From: Chrysoporthe austroafricana
Lineage: Eukaryota > Ascomycota > Sordariomycetes > Diaporthales > Cryphonectriaceae
Direction of reading: 5' to 3'
Assembly (NCBI GenBank): GCA_001051155.2
Contig: JYIP02000003.1
Location: 744,001-808,000 of the forward strand
DNA: 64,000 nucleotides
Positions 35,036 to 47,379 of the stretch are shown here, one piece after another (position 1 is the stretch's first letter; each line of letters opens with the position of its first letter). A program made the translations under genes and the position numbers. The notes beneath the pieces were generated by a model. The model was not told the origin of the DNA, made no database searches, and saw nothing but the letters and a program-made list of their open reading frames with translations.

Positions 35036-36337
35036 CGGGCCCCGCCCTCAACACCAGCCGGGAGGAAGCCCCGTTGAGATGCAGATGAAACAGCGCGTGA
35101 GAGCTCAGGTAATGGAGGGAGAAAAGTATATGCACGTTAATTTCCTTGGGTGCTTCTGTCTTGGTGCAGGAAATCAAAAAGGACCAGGGTAGTACAGTCT
35201 GTCCCTTCTCATCAACGCTCGTCTGCTGTATCTAGCGAAAGCTCTTAAAGCTGGATTCTTGCATTCCTACCGTATACGACTTAATTTAATGTCTTTCTTC
35301 ATGATCTTGTCCTGACCCAAGTCCACCAACCAAGTCTCTTTAAGCCATTTTGTCTTGTATTTGCGATCGACCGAGCCTCATCATCTTCCGACAAGTCTAG
35401 AGTGGGCACAAGCCTCCGGAAGTTGCGGTCGGATGTGCAGTTGACGAGACATAGGCTGCTGAGTATCCGAAGATCAAGAGCTGGGATACTGATAAATTTA
35501 GCGCCGCGGAAACGATATTGAGGGCACCTAATACTCTAGCATAGCTTTTTATTAGCTTAGTCAGCCTTTTGGCTTGGCCCTGTCCCTCAAGCCTCTAAGC
35601 CTTCGACAAACACTCAAGCCCTCGACAAACATTCAAGCCTTCGAAAAACACGAGCCTCCTAAGCCTACCTTGAGGACTAAGTTCAGGCATCCTTCAACAT
35701 GTTTCCATATACTATGATCCACCTCTTGCTCCTGCCATGGGCTATGCGAAGCGTGATAATAAAGCAACGAAGAGCAATGTTTACATAGTGGTATTATGAC
35801 AAGAACTTCTAAAAGCGCTCTTCGACTTCAAACTCACACTATATTCCTATTTGTTTTTGCGATATAAGGAAAATATGTCACGCACATATTAAATGCTTTT
35901 GTTATTTCGCTTGGGGTGAGAGACTTACTATTCGCTACTGTTTCATGAGCACTAAATATACGATAATAAAATTTCATAATATTAACATATATTATCGATA
36001 GTTGTAAGGACGCCTCTGACTTAGTTTTTATGGCCAACGGAGAAAACGTGGCAGCCTCAGGTTTGATACCATAGAGGCGCTACCTACAGTACGAGGTACA
36101 CGTCGGGGTTTCATCATCAAAAGAGACGGCAGTAAGCTTATCGAGTTTTTAACGGCGACCGTTTACTAGCTGATTTCGAATAAGCAGAGAACAGACCCCT
36201 TGTCGTGGAGCACGCACTAAGGGGCCCAGAAAGGACAGCCTCTGCTTCCGAATAGTTAGGTTGACCGGTGTAGTATTAGCACTACTTGGCAGACGATCAA
36301 ATGTTACAGGTCAGACAAAGGTAAACGCTAAGGCAGC
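35036..36337. other. AT-rich, gene-free island with degenerate short repeats
   Basis: Base composition drops sharply to AT-rich from about 35230 to 36330, unlike the coding DNA on both sides. At about 35588-35660 a ~20-base unit (TCAAGCCTTCGACAAACAC-like) is repeated three times with changes. No intact gene is visible; one short minus frame (35834-36037) looks protein-like but I do not recognise it. The pattern fits an old transposon relic mutated by RIP, which I cannot prove by eye. Confidence 0.5.
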
Positions 36338-37820
36338 CTAACAGCTGAACGGCGCAGACAAAGTCCCGTCCTGGTACGCCACGACGATCCCATCAATAGT
36401 GACATACAGCCCCGCCACACATATGAACGCGCCCGACAGCACCGTCAGGACGCAGAGCGCCGTCATGGGCCACGACCGCGCCCACGCGCCGCGGCCCCCG
36501 CCGGCGTGGTACGCGTCGTACATCCAGAAGAGGCCGGCGATGCCGTACGTAAACCAGGATGCGAACAGCGACGCCGCGATGCCGATGAGGTAGTTGAAGA
36601 TGGACACGCCGACGGCCAGCACGAAGGCGGCGCCGTTGGCGGCGAGGATCAGCAGCACCCACGCGGCCCAGCCCAGCGCCGAGTGCTGGTGCAGGTGCCG
36701 CGACCGCCGGAACAGCCGCACGAAGACGAGCTTGGCGGCCGTGTGCGCGTACAGGGACCCCGCGATCCAGAAGTTCGGGATCGCGATCCCGTACGCCGCC
36801 TTCGCCCACGCCGGCGGCAGCGAGCTCAGCGACGGGCTGGCCACCCCGGCGCCGAGGTAGTAGTACGTCACGGCCGCGAAGACGATGTAGAAGCTCGTCG
36901 CAAAGCCCTGGAGGGTGTACGCGGCCTTCATCGCGCCCCGCGGGTCCTTCATCTCGGAGATGAGGATGAAGAACATGAAGTGCCCTGCGTACGCGAAGAC
37001 CGGGTTTGTGACGGAGGCGAAGGCCGTCGCGAAGTCCGAGGACCTGGCCACGTCGACGGTGCGGTCGGGCACAGGGTGGACCCCGGCGCCGATCATACCC
37101 ACGATGCCGGCGACGAGGATCGAGAGGACGGCGAGGACGCTGAGCCAGGACAGGCGGTCGAGCGTTCGGGGCAGCGAGAAGAGGAGGACCGGGACCGTGA
37201 AGATCCCGGTGTAGAGCATCGAGCACAGTTTGCTGTCCGATAGGGAAGCCAGGGCCACTTGTCCCGCAATCAACTGGCTCCCGGCGGCAAAGACGGCGAA
37301 GATGACTGTGCCGGCTGCGAGCACTTCTCGTCCGACGGGGCCAAAGAGCAGCATGCCAGCGTCGCCCATCGAGTGGACTGGGGCGTGATCAGCCTGTCAC
37401 TCGGGCCAAGCGTCCGGAAGACATCAGTCTCACCTTGAGGGTGCCTCAGCTTGAACTGTATCAGCAGCCAGCTCGTGAAGGTCGCAAATATGCCGAGGAA
37501 CAGGATCACAATGACGCCCGGTACCACGCCGACCACTGCAAGGCTCGACGGCAGACTGAGCATCCCGTTGGACACTATCTCGGCAATCATCAGCACCGCA
37601 ACGAGCTGCCAGCTCAGCGTGCGGTAGTGAATCTGGGAGTGCCGTTAGTAAGATAAGGTCATCTACCCTAAACGCCTCCAGATTCTCGCACCTGAGCGCC
37701 CTCCTCGTTGCCAAACACGTCGTCTGCCGAGTCATATTGCCCTCGAGCGGTCGCCGCCGGCCCGTGGCCATGTTCCTGGTCCGTACCGGGCGCATAGCCC
37801 TTGCTGTCGGAATCTGACAT
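36338..37820 (-). CDS. AAAP-family amino-acid permease (Mtr-like)
   Basis: Three exons on the minus strand (37820-37692, 37632-37434, 37377-36338) join in phase to about 455 residues. An acidic, hydrophilic N-terminus of about 45 residues precedes roughly eleven hydrophobic helices. The start of the transmembrane domain (SWQLVAVLMIAEIVSNGMLS, then LPSSLAVVGVVPG) and the HSMGDAGMLLFGPVGRE loop match Aa_trans (PF01490) permeases such as Neurospora Mtr, which take up neutral aliphatic and aromatic amino acids by proton symport. It lies tail-to-head behind sidD, and its upstream region carries a perfect ATCAGATAA element (38413-38421), so it may be iron-regulated with the cluster. The substrate cannot be read from the sequence. 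The first intron has a textbook branch site (TTACTAAC). Confidence 0.88.
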
Positions 37821-38448
37821 CACGAACGGCGCAGGCGCTGGGCGGTGTCAGGCAGAGTAGGATAATGAGGCGCGGTAGAGACAAACTCACTATGACGGCA
37901 GCCAGACTGCTCCGGGCTCCGGGCTATATTATACATACAGCACGACCGATCGCCATCCCTTTCTGGGCCAATGCTACGTTCTTTGCCGGGATTGTAAGCC
38001 TTAGGTGGGCCTGTGCGCTGGCTAGATCGTTTGGAGATACCTAACACTGGTAACCAATAGGCTGCGGCTACCGAGATCTGTGTCCCATCGAGGGCATTAG
38101 TCGGTATGCAGGTCCTTCATCTTATCAGGGACGGATTGCGTAGGGACGGCGGCGGCTTGCGTTGTCGAGATAAGGAGTCTGTCTGGCCGGCAGAGTTGGT
38201 GGGGTCCATGCATCCCTTTCCATTTGTTTCGTGAGACTATATTACGAACACAAGGCGGTCAGGCGTTAGGTGGAGTGCATCTATATTGATATGGAAGGGA
38301 AAAATAGTACAATGCCTGTGATCATTGATGCTACATTCTGAAATAGAGGATCACAGCCTACCGGAACGCCCTCCAAGAGAAAGTATAAGAAAAACATGAA
38401 ATCAGGTCGATTATCAGATAACTTCGTGGTCCCGCTTGATGTCTGCCA
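37821..38448. other. Upstream region of the permease / 3' region of sidD
   Basis: About 0.6 kb holding the sidD 3' end and the permease promoter. It contains the GATA element at 38413-38421. No gene is supported. Confidence 0.6.
38413..38421 (+). promoter_or_regulatory. ATCAGATAA, SreA-type GATA element
   Basis: Exact match to ATCWGATAA, the extended GATA motif of iron repressors SreA/SRE/Fep1. The context TTATCAGATAA makes it a partial palindrome. It lies 593 bases upstream of the permease start and 28 bases beyond the sidD stop. Confidence 0.6.
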
Positions 38449-41400
38449 TCACTCTGCCTCCTGCACCGAGTGAGATACCGGCTGGCCGAGCGAGACGTGT
38501 TGCTCGCTACCGACCGCAAGCTCCCGCACCGCCGCGACGAGGTCAGCGAGGACCGAGTCCACAAACTCCGGGTCTCTCTCGCTCCCGACCACCCCGACGT
38601 GCAGCTGCCCGCCCCTGACGAACGACACCGCCTTCAGGGGGAGGGGGCTGTCCCCGTGAGGGTTCGAGATCTCCAGCCTGGCGGTCTGTCCCGCGAAGGG
38701 CATCGTGTCCGAGTCGTCCCAGTCCTGGTGGTGGACGATCGAGTCGAACGTCCGTGCCCCGGCCGGCCACTGCGCGCACTCCTTGGACACGCCGCGGAAC
38801 CCGACAAAGTCGTGCGCCGCCGACTCGGCGCTCTGCCGCTGGACGAATTGCAGCAGGTCGGCCGCGGTCCACGAGGGCGCGAAGGGGACCCTGATCGGCG
38901 TCAGCTGGTAGCACGGGCCGACGACGTTCTCGACGCCCGCCGCGCCGGTATCGATACTCCGGCCCGACGTCACGCCGCCGAATGTCACGTCTGCCCTGCC
39001 GAGGCGGCGCGCGAGGACCAGGGCCCATCCTGCGGTGAGCAGGTTCGCGGTCGTGATGTCCGCGAGGGGCTGGAACTCTTCGATGGCGGTCTGTTCTCTG
39101 AAGACCCCTCTGTCGCCGGGCTGTGCTGATTTGTCTTCCAGGACGGACAGCATCGAGTCTGAGAGAAGCTCCCGCCAGTAGCTGAGGGCTTTGGTCCGGG
39201 CGCGCTCCTCGCTGATGCGGGCCAGATACGTAGGGAATGGCTCGAAGTCAGCGACCTTGCCTCCGGTGTACAGTGCCTCGAGATCTTGTAGCAATCTGGG
39301 CAGGGACATGCCGTCATATTGGGCATGAGATAGTCTCAGCACGAGGCACTGCTGCCCATCTTTGCCTGAGACGTGGAAGATCTTGAGGAATGCTCCTCCC
39401 AATTTCATCTCGGATTCAACGTCCTCCGTGCAGATGTCGGCTACAGCTTGGCCGAGATCCTCGTCAGCTTGCCGCAGGACCAGAGGGTCGTCCAGCTCAT
39501 TCAGAACAACCTGTAAGAAGGTGGACTCGTGCTCGATGAAAACGGTGCGCAGAATGTCGTGGGTTTTGACGAGATCCTTGCATGCTTGGAGTAGACGCTC
39601 TCGCTCAACATTGTTGTTGAAGTACAGCATTGTATACTGCACGGAAGTCCGCGGTGCCTGGATAGTTCCTACGATGTCCAGCGCTTGAGAGTCCGTCACT
39701 GGCGCTGCATCTTTGACCGGCCAAGCCGAGCTCGCCAGCTTTGGGCGCACAACCTCGGACAGAAATTCGTCTACGTCGGGGACGTTCAGAGTCGAGAAGG
39801 GCTTGTAATGCAGCGTCTGCGCTTTCGTCGATACCGACTTCAGCTTCAGCACTCTTGCCGCGTCACCAAGGCGCATATGCTGGAAAACATCGGCGACGGT
39901 CAGTCCGTGTCCTTGCGCACGCAGACTGGAGACCAGCTTCATCGCCAGGACGGAGTCACCGCCGAGGCGGAAGAAGTTGTCGTCGACGTCGATCTGCTCA
40001 GGCTGCATCCGAAGTAGTTTTGCCCATGCAGAGCGCAGAATGTCCTCCGCTACCGTCAGGCTCGCTGGCGCCAGGCTCAACTCCCACGCCTTCTTAAAGC
40101 CCTCGCGAAGCTGGTCAAGCACGTGCCGTGGGATCCTCGAGGCTAACTGCTTTAGAACGTTGCGGTCGACTTCTCCGCTGTTCAAAGGTAGTTGGTCGAC
40201 CACGACGTATGCCGAGGGCACCAGGCTTGATGGGAGATCGTCTCGGATGAATTTGTCGAGCTTCTTCAAGGCAACAGCGAGGCTGATTGGGATATCAGCA
40301 CAAAGGGTCGTTCTGAAGCTATCGGGATCCAACTCATCGCAGCTGATGTCATGTCTCATGAACATGACCTCGACACTCTCTTCCGCGGAGGGCTGTTGCT
40401 CAACGAGTATGACCAGCTCCTGCTCCTTGTGCGTGTCGTCCGATGAGCAATCAAGCACGGCTGCAGTGGCACGAGCCGACGACGGCAGGAGTCTTGAGCA
40501 GTGAGCCTCGAGATCTGCGACATTCACTGCATGCCCTGACACCGGCATCACATCATCTTTCCGCCCAACAAAAATCAGAACGCCATCTGGTCGTAGCTGC
40601 ACGATGTCGCCGGTCGGCTGTACTTTGCCTGCCCGACCCACATATTGAGAGCTTCCAGCCACGAGCCAGTCAGGTGTATCAACTTTCACGCCTGGGAGGA
40701 ATGACCCTTCCAGCCAGAGCTCGCCCGGGCAGCCCAAGGGCGACAGAACAGACGGGTTGCGCGGATCGACAACCCAAGGGACGACCACTCGAGGATACTC
40801 TGCTCCGTGTCTAATGCTGGCATCTGCTCGAAGCGTTCCTGTTGACTCATCCAGAGATAGCGGCGGCGTCCGGTTCCAGCGCCAGATCTGGTCTAGTTCC
40901 GCCTGCGGTACATAGGAGATCTCATTGATTCTCCTATCGAGATCCTCCGTTAACTGCATACAGACCGTTTCCAGTTGTGCGAGGACATGCTCCATCTGTG
41001 CGACCTCAACAAGGGTGCTGTCGAAGCTGGCACAGACTCTGAAACCGCCCTTCCGCAGCCCGAAGGCCAACATGAGGGGGTACGGGTTGAAGTGGAGTGC
41101 CTCACGCACAGGATCTCCAAGCTCGAATCCCAGCTCGCCGCCTACGAGCTCAGGCTCCGGCTGGATGACCAGCCCCGTCGGGGCTTCGCACGCATGCTGG
41201 GCGTCGACGCTGACCCTCCTTATGTACTGCATGCCCATGTGCTGGTACGGTATGCGGGCGGACATGACTTGCTGCACGCTCTGCAGGTAGGACGCAACGG
41301 AGCCCGTCCTGTTCAGGCGGATGCGGATGGGTATCGTTGCGTTCAGGGGCCCAAGTACGTCTTCGACCGCGGGCAGCGAGATGTCGCGGCCTGTGAGAGT

Positions 41401-44400
41401 CTCGCCGAAGACGACGTCGTCGCTGCCGCTGTACTGCGCGGACACGAGCGCCCACGCGCCACGGATCAGCGTCGCCATTGTGAAGGGTAGACCCTCTGTT
41501 GACCCGAGACGTATCTCGCGCTCGACCATGGCATCCGGGGTCGGCAAGAAGTCTCTGGACGGGGTCCGTGGAAACTGTGGCCCCATGGCGCCTTGCAGCT
41601 CGGTCCGCCAAAATCCCTGCATGGCGCCCTCGTCTGCGTCGCGAATCCATTGTACGAAGTTCTTCATCTGTGCTCTGGTCTGTGTCTCGACGGCTTGACT
41701 CTGTAGGGCTTTCACGACCATCTCCAAGATTAACGGCTCTGACCATCCGTCATACTGCACGTGATGGACGGTCCAGACCATGTACCGCTTGCCATCTTTG
41801 GCATCGTCGACAATGCCGTATCGAGCTAGGCTCTGGCCAAGGTTCATCCTCTCGTTCCGGTCATCCTCGAGGTACTGAGCCAGGTCTGTTGAGTATCTCC
41901 AATGAATCTTCTCCTTCAACACGACCTGTTGGAGGCCAGGGTCCTGGAGCTGAGCCACACGTGTGCGCAGGATCGGATTCGCCGCAACGACGGCCTCCCA
42001 CGCTTGCTGCAGGGCGTCGAGGGGCAGGTCTGCCGGCACACAGGCGACCCTCTGGGCAACGTATGGCTCGCTTGACTTGAGTGAGAAGGTGACCAGTGAC
42101 TCTTGCGTAGGCGTGCAAGGGTAGATGTCCTCGACGGCGGCCGGGTCCGTCCCGCAGGCCTGCGCCGCTTCTGCGCAAGCGCTCTCGACGGTCTGGGAGA
42201 TCAGAGAGAAGGGCGGTGTCTCTTTCCGGATGTCCACGTCGCAGATGCGGACGGTCTGAGCCATGGCGGCAAGGGTGGGATGACCGAACGTGCTGGTGAC
42301 TGACAGGTCAAGCCCTCTCTCCCTGCATGCGGATACGAGTCTCATAGCCGCCACCGACTCACCGCCTAGCGCGAAGAAGTTGTCGTCCGGGTGGATGGCC
42401 TCTTCGTCAAGCTTCAATACTAGGCTCCAGGCGTGCCGCAGACGTCGTTCGATGTCATCTAACTCCCGGAACTCCCGAGGAGCCTTTGTGGTCGAATTTT
42501 GGTCGAATTTTTGCAAGTCGACCGCCGCGCCGAATTGCCTGAGTCGCTTGCGGTCTATCTTGCCTGAGATCAGGGTCGGGATGTAGTTGGTCGGTATGTA
42601 CGCGTTCGGCACCATGTATCGTGGCAGCACCTTGCCGAGGTCCGTGTTGACATCGGATAGTGCTCCGTGTAGGTCAGCAGAGAGTTCGGCGAAGGCTAAG
42701 TCTTCCACTCCATTGACCTTTGCAGATTGTGCGACGAACACTACCAGCGTTGGCTGCCCTCCAGATGCATGTGGGGTGATCACTTCCGCAATCACATTGG
42801 TCCCCGCGGGCAGTCTGGCCTTGAGCTGGCTCTCGATCTCGCCAAGCTCGATTCGTTGCCCACGCAGCTTGACCTGGGTATCTTTACGGCCCGCGAAGAC
42901 GATATCCCCGGATCCATCAGGATCGTACATCCCGAGGTCCCCGGTCTTATACAAACGCCCTCGCCGGCCAGCATACCCGTTGTGGCCCGCGAGAAGCCAT
43001 GGCGGGTCGTGGATAAAAGCAGCGGCGGTCTTGTCGGGGTCGTTGAGGTAACCTTGCCCAACGATGGGCCCCTCGACGAGCAATTCCCCCACGGCACCGA
43101 CTGGCATCAAGATGTTGTGGTCATTTGGGTCGACGATCCACATAGCCGCCCCATTGCCTGGCCCGATGGAGATGTAATCTCTGCCCGTGGCAGCGCTGCT
43201 GTTGACCGTGCAGCCGATCGTGCATTCGCAGGGACCGTACCCGATGACGATCCTCGTGTCCTGGCCCCAGAGGTTGACGTCTCGCGGGGCAGACGCCTCA
43301 CCACCGAGACCAAGGGCGCCCAGTGATGCTATGACGTCCTGATCCAGTATTCGGGCCACCGAGGGGGTAATACCGGCGTAATTGATGCGCATATCCCGCA
43401 TCACCCCATTGATGTCGTTGAGTCGGTCCTCATCCGAGGGGATACAGAGGCAGCCGCCATTTCCCAGAGTCAGGAGCATACTGTCGATGCTGACGTCGAA
43501 AGCGTAGGAGGCGAAGTCCAGGACCCGGGAGTCTTCCGAGTAGCCGACTGCCTTGGCCCGAGGGATCGCACTGCTGGTGTAGGTCTGGTGGGAGATCTTA
43601 ACGCCTTTTGGAGTGCCTGTGCTGCCCGACGTGAAGATGATGTACATCAAGGCGGTCGGCGGTACGGATGGCAGCTCTACAGAAGCATGCGTATCGTCAG
43701 AGAATTGCGAGAACGCGTCGGCGTCTACAACGAAACGCGTCCCTGTCGGTAGTATCTCCTCCGACAAGCCAGCCTGCAAGCGCGACGAGACCATCGTCCT
43801 GGCGTCTACCTGTTTTGCCATGTTCTGGAGGCGAGCAAGCGGGAGCGACGGGTCCATCATCACAATGGTCGCCCCGGCCTTCATGGTCGCGAGCACGGCG
43901 ACGATTGTCCACCTCGACTTCTCAAAGCACAAGGGCAGGAAATCGTGCAGCTGGACGCCGGCCTCCGTGAGCGAGCCCGCCAGGAGCGTGGAATAGCGCT
44001 CCACCTCGCCGTACGTCAAGGTGCCATCCCAGGAGTCAATGGCCACCTTGTCCGGATGCCTCTGGGCCTGTTGGGCGACCATCTCCTGCATGCAGAAATC
44101 ATGCGTGGGGGGAAGTTTGTGGCACCACCGCCATATGGAGTCGAGGTCGAATGCGGTCGTGGCCATGCAGCTGTCAACGGTCGCATCGGGCTGCGAGATG
44201 CATACCCGCATGGTGTCCACCAGAGTCTCTATATGCCGCTCCACAGTATATGGCAGGACCCTCTTGCTGCACCATACCGGGCGGATTGCCAGGTGGGCAT
44301 CCTCGAGGCGTATTTCGAGATGGATTGCGCCCTGGATGCCTCACGGTCAGCCACTTGCGATGCTGGCCGGCGGAGGGGAGAACTTGACTTACATCATCAA

Positions 44401-44806
44401 CGGAACCCCCCAGATCTCGCGACAGCGACCCGGTGCTCAGGAGGAGCGAGTCTGGACAGGACGTCCTCGTGATATCGCCGCTGGCTGCCGTGATGTGCGT
44501 GTTCACAGCGCTGGCGACCGCTCCAACGCTGCTCTCCAGGTTCAGACCTGGCAACACCTCGTCTGTGGACAGACACCCGCCCGCCCGCCGGTGCCCAGCA
44601 CCGTCGTAGGCCCATTCAAAAGAGGCAGACCGGTCTTCCCGGGTGCGGATGAGAGTGATGAGCCACGAGGCGAGCAGGACGTCGTCCCTCAGGGCGGTAG
44701 GGAAGGGCGCCTCGCCGGGGGCGACGAGGCCGGCGACCTTGACATATCTAGTGCCGCCGCCATTGGCCAGGCCCGGGCCCGCATCGTCGACATAGACGGA
44801 TCCCAT
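38449..44806 (-). CDS. sidD: Extracellular siderophore NRPS, SidD/NPS6 type (A-T-C-dA-T-C)
   Basis: Two exons on the minus strand (44806-44393, 44331-38449) join in phase 0 to about 2098 residues. Order with approximate residues: N-terminal region; complete A domain (about 190-720; A3 FTSGSTGTPKG near 368, A5 GYGPCECT, A7 YKTGDLG, A8 near 621); carrier domain with GGES Ser near 795; C domain with HHVQYDG near 995; a shrunken adenylation remnant (about 1275-1528) that keeps only A7/A8/A10-like ends; carrier domain with GGDS Ser near 1596; terminal C domain with SHAQYDG near 1808. This A-T-C-degenerate A-T-C layout is that of NPS6/SidD, which joins acylated N5-hydroxyornithine units into fusarinine C-type siderophores; one A domain loads all units, used iteratively. 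The neighbours sidJ, sitT, sidH, sidF and an MFS gene support this. A start at the GTG near 44244 would lose the conserved N-terminus. Confidence 0.93.
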
Positions 44807-46055
44807 TGTGGTGTCGGATCCTGGGCTGACCTGCTGGTAGAGTCTGCAGGAGAATCTGCAGGAGACTGCTGCACTCCCAGCTCACTTCATGCGCGGGTGG
44901 GCATGGCGGGAAGCGGTATGATGTGTTGTTCCTGTGTCCCACCCGCCGATCGACGGCGAGCCCTGACATAAGGCTCCTCCTGGGCGCGCGCGCGGGCAGC
45001 GATGCGCAGATGCTGGGCACACGCAATCCACACGGCCTGTCCCAGTCGCCCGACCGGTCCCAACTGAGCCTCGGCCTTCCTCCCTCGACAGCCGCCTCGA
45101 TCCGGACCCATAGTAAGCCCCGAGACGACCGCTCGTGTTGCCATGCCAGAGTACTGGTACATTGCCAGTCCGGCACTCCCCTTCCGTGGTAGATGGGGCA
45201 CTTGTCGCAGAGTTGGCTTGCCCTGTCTGGAAGGTGGGTCGCGGGCCCAGGATGGGACGTCGTCCACGGGTATTCGATTAAGCGAGGGTGCGTGCCGCGA
45301 TACATGCACCAAGCAGGGCACAGTGACGATGCAGAGGCGCACGGTATTTGCATGGCACTCCACTAAAGGACGCGAGTCGCCCGCCGCGCAGGGATTTTCG
45401 CCAGGTTCGCGCAGAATCTGATTAGATTGATCAGATAAGATTATCTAACAAGAATTGCCTCAGTTGGTCAGAGCACCGACGTACCCACCCACCCATCACC
45501 ACGGTTTAGCCACATACTGCTACTGCTCCTGGGTATGCCGTGTTATGCATGTCCGTACCTACCATACTCCGTTGTAGGATGGTCCTAGCAAAGTTTGTGT
45601 CCGCGTGAGGGAAGAAAAACCCCCCTTGGGCCTGCCGGCGTCGGCATGAGGCCCGCAGGAGGTCGCACGCAAGATGGGGCGCGGATCCTCCGTGGCATCC
45701 ACACAGGTACATCAACGTACATGGCCCATGCAGGTGCGCAGATCGGATGGGGGTGGGGAGCGAGAGCCGACCCTGCTGTGCTAAGTGCCTGCGTCCGGGA
45801 CGGCACAGGACCGAGAGAGCCCTGATGGTGTCCCGATCGCGGCGGCCTTTGCGAGTTCGCCAGCGCGGAGGTAGTGCTAGATTCCATTTCATGACGTGGC
45901 GTGTGTGAAGAGCTCGATCATCTGACGAAAGGGAGCCGCCAGGCGACGCCCATAGGCTATCACCACCCGCCGTCGACTCGCCTCAGGTGAGCTCTAGCTA
46001 TCAGGACGCGCTCGTGCTTGGCGCCCGCTCAGGCAGGCTACGTACCGTCTTCATC
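44807..46055. promoter_or_regulatory. Divergent sidD/sidJ intergenic region
   Basis: About 1.25 kb between the two start codons without a supported gene. It contains the GATA cluster at 45416-45446. This is the natural place for shared iron control of the NRPS and the siderophore hydrolase. Confidence 0.55.
45430..45438 (+). promoter_or_regulatory. ATCAGATAA, SreA-type GATA element (sidD/sidJ)
   Basis: Exact ATCWGATAA match, followed two bases later by an inverted TTATCT (45441-45446) and preceded by a near match AATCTGATTA. It lies 624 bases upstream of sidD and 618 upstream of sidJ, almost midway. Confidence 0.75.
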
Positions 46056-47256
46056 ATGTCCAAGTACTCCAAGTTCTGGCCCAAGGGCGGGATGAACGGT
46101 GTCCTGCACCATTATGTTAGTACAGCCAGCATCTGGCACCACACCATACCGCTCTCCCCTCCCAAACCATGCATCGAGAGGGCCTCGTGATGGTGTGCCT
46201 CTGTCCAGACCCGGCCCGCTGACCGCACGGCTCCGCGCGTAGACCGAGACCCTCGTCACCTTCGAGTACGGCTCCGCCGTCAACCCCCGCCAGCCGCACA
46301 GCATCCTCTTCATCGGCGGCCTCGGCGATGGCCTGGCCACCACGTCCTACACGGCCGACCTGGTCCGCGCCCTCCAGCCCACTGAGTGGTCGCTGTTCAC
46401 CATCAACCTGACCTCCGCCGGCCAGGCGTGGGGCGTGGGCCACCTCGACCGCGACACGGACGAGATCGCCCAGTGCATACGGTACATCCAGGAGTACAAG
46501 GCGGCCAAGTTCGGCGGCGATGGCACCGGAAGCAGCAACAAGGTCGTCCTCATGGGCCACTCCACCGGCAGCCAGTGCGTGCTGCACTACCTGTGCCGGC
46601 CGAACCCGCACGCCGGCGCGGCGCCGTCCTTCGACCCGTACCTCGAGCACGTGGAGCGGCCCGCCATCGACGGCGCCATCGCCCAGGCGCCCGTGTCGGA
46701 CCGGCAGGCCGTCGGCCTCGTGCTCGAGGGGGGCATCGGCGCCCGGTCCGCCGGCAGCTGCCGCGAGGCGTACGACAAGATGCTGGCGCTCTGCCGGGAC
46801 GCCGAGCGCCGCGGCGAGCTGGACGGCGCCATGCTGCCGCTCGCCCTGACCGACGCCATCTACCCGCCCAACACGCCCATCAGCTGCCGCCGGTTCCTCA
46901 GCCTCGTCAGCCCCGAGAGCCCGGAGGCGCCCCGCGAGGACGACCTGTTCAGCTCCGACCTCGGGGACGAGCAGCTCGCCGCGACCTTCGGCATGGTCCA
47001 CCAGCGGGGCCTGCTGAGGGGCCGCCTGGCTATGCTGCACTCCGGCGCCGACCAGGCCGTGCCGGCGTGGGTGGACAAGGAGAAGCTCCTGAGCAGGTGG
47101 GGGGCGGCGGCAGACCACAACGGCAAGTTCCAGGTCTGGGACCACGAGCACAGTGGTGTGATACCCAACGCCTCGCACGCCCTGAGCAATGACGATCAGG
47201 CAGAACCGCGGAGGTGGCTTTGTGCTAGGGTGCTGAGCTACTTAAAGACGATATGA
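46056..47256 (+). CDS. sidJ: Siderophore esterase/hydrolase, SidJ-like (DUF1749 alpha/beta hydrolase)
   Basis: Two exons (46056-46115 and 46243-47256) join in phase 0 to about 357 residues. The sequence follows the DUF1749/UPF0613 alpha/beta hydrolase pattern: FIGGLGDGL near the N-terminus, nucleophile elbow GHSTGS, and a late His in the DHEHSGVIP/ASHALS region as candidate catalytic His. In Aspergillus fumigatus SidJ hydrolyses fusarinine-type siderophores inside the cell to release iron, and its gene lies in the sidD cluster as here. There is no signal peptide, which fits an intracellular role. The first exon is only 20 codons; its donor GTTAGT is non-standard but keeps the phase. Confidence 0.9.
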
Positions 47257-47379
47257 ACAATGTATGGGCGTGCTTTTAGACTTAGAATAGGCCTAGTGGT
47301 TTAGAACGGCGTATTATTACATTATGTGCTATGCAAAAACTTTTTTCTATTTTCCCCTCCCAGGTTTCGTCTACTACTG

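Noticed and set aside
35834..36037. 67-codon minus frame in the AT-rich island
   Set aside because: It could be a transposon fragment, but no transposase or reverse-transcriptase motif is visible, so it is not annotated as a gene.
45456..45480. tRNA D-arm-like sequence (GCCTCAGTTGGTCAGAGCACC)
   Set aside because: No matching acceptor stem, anticodon arm or T arm (GGTTCRANYCC) follows, so no tRNA cloverleaf can be drawn.
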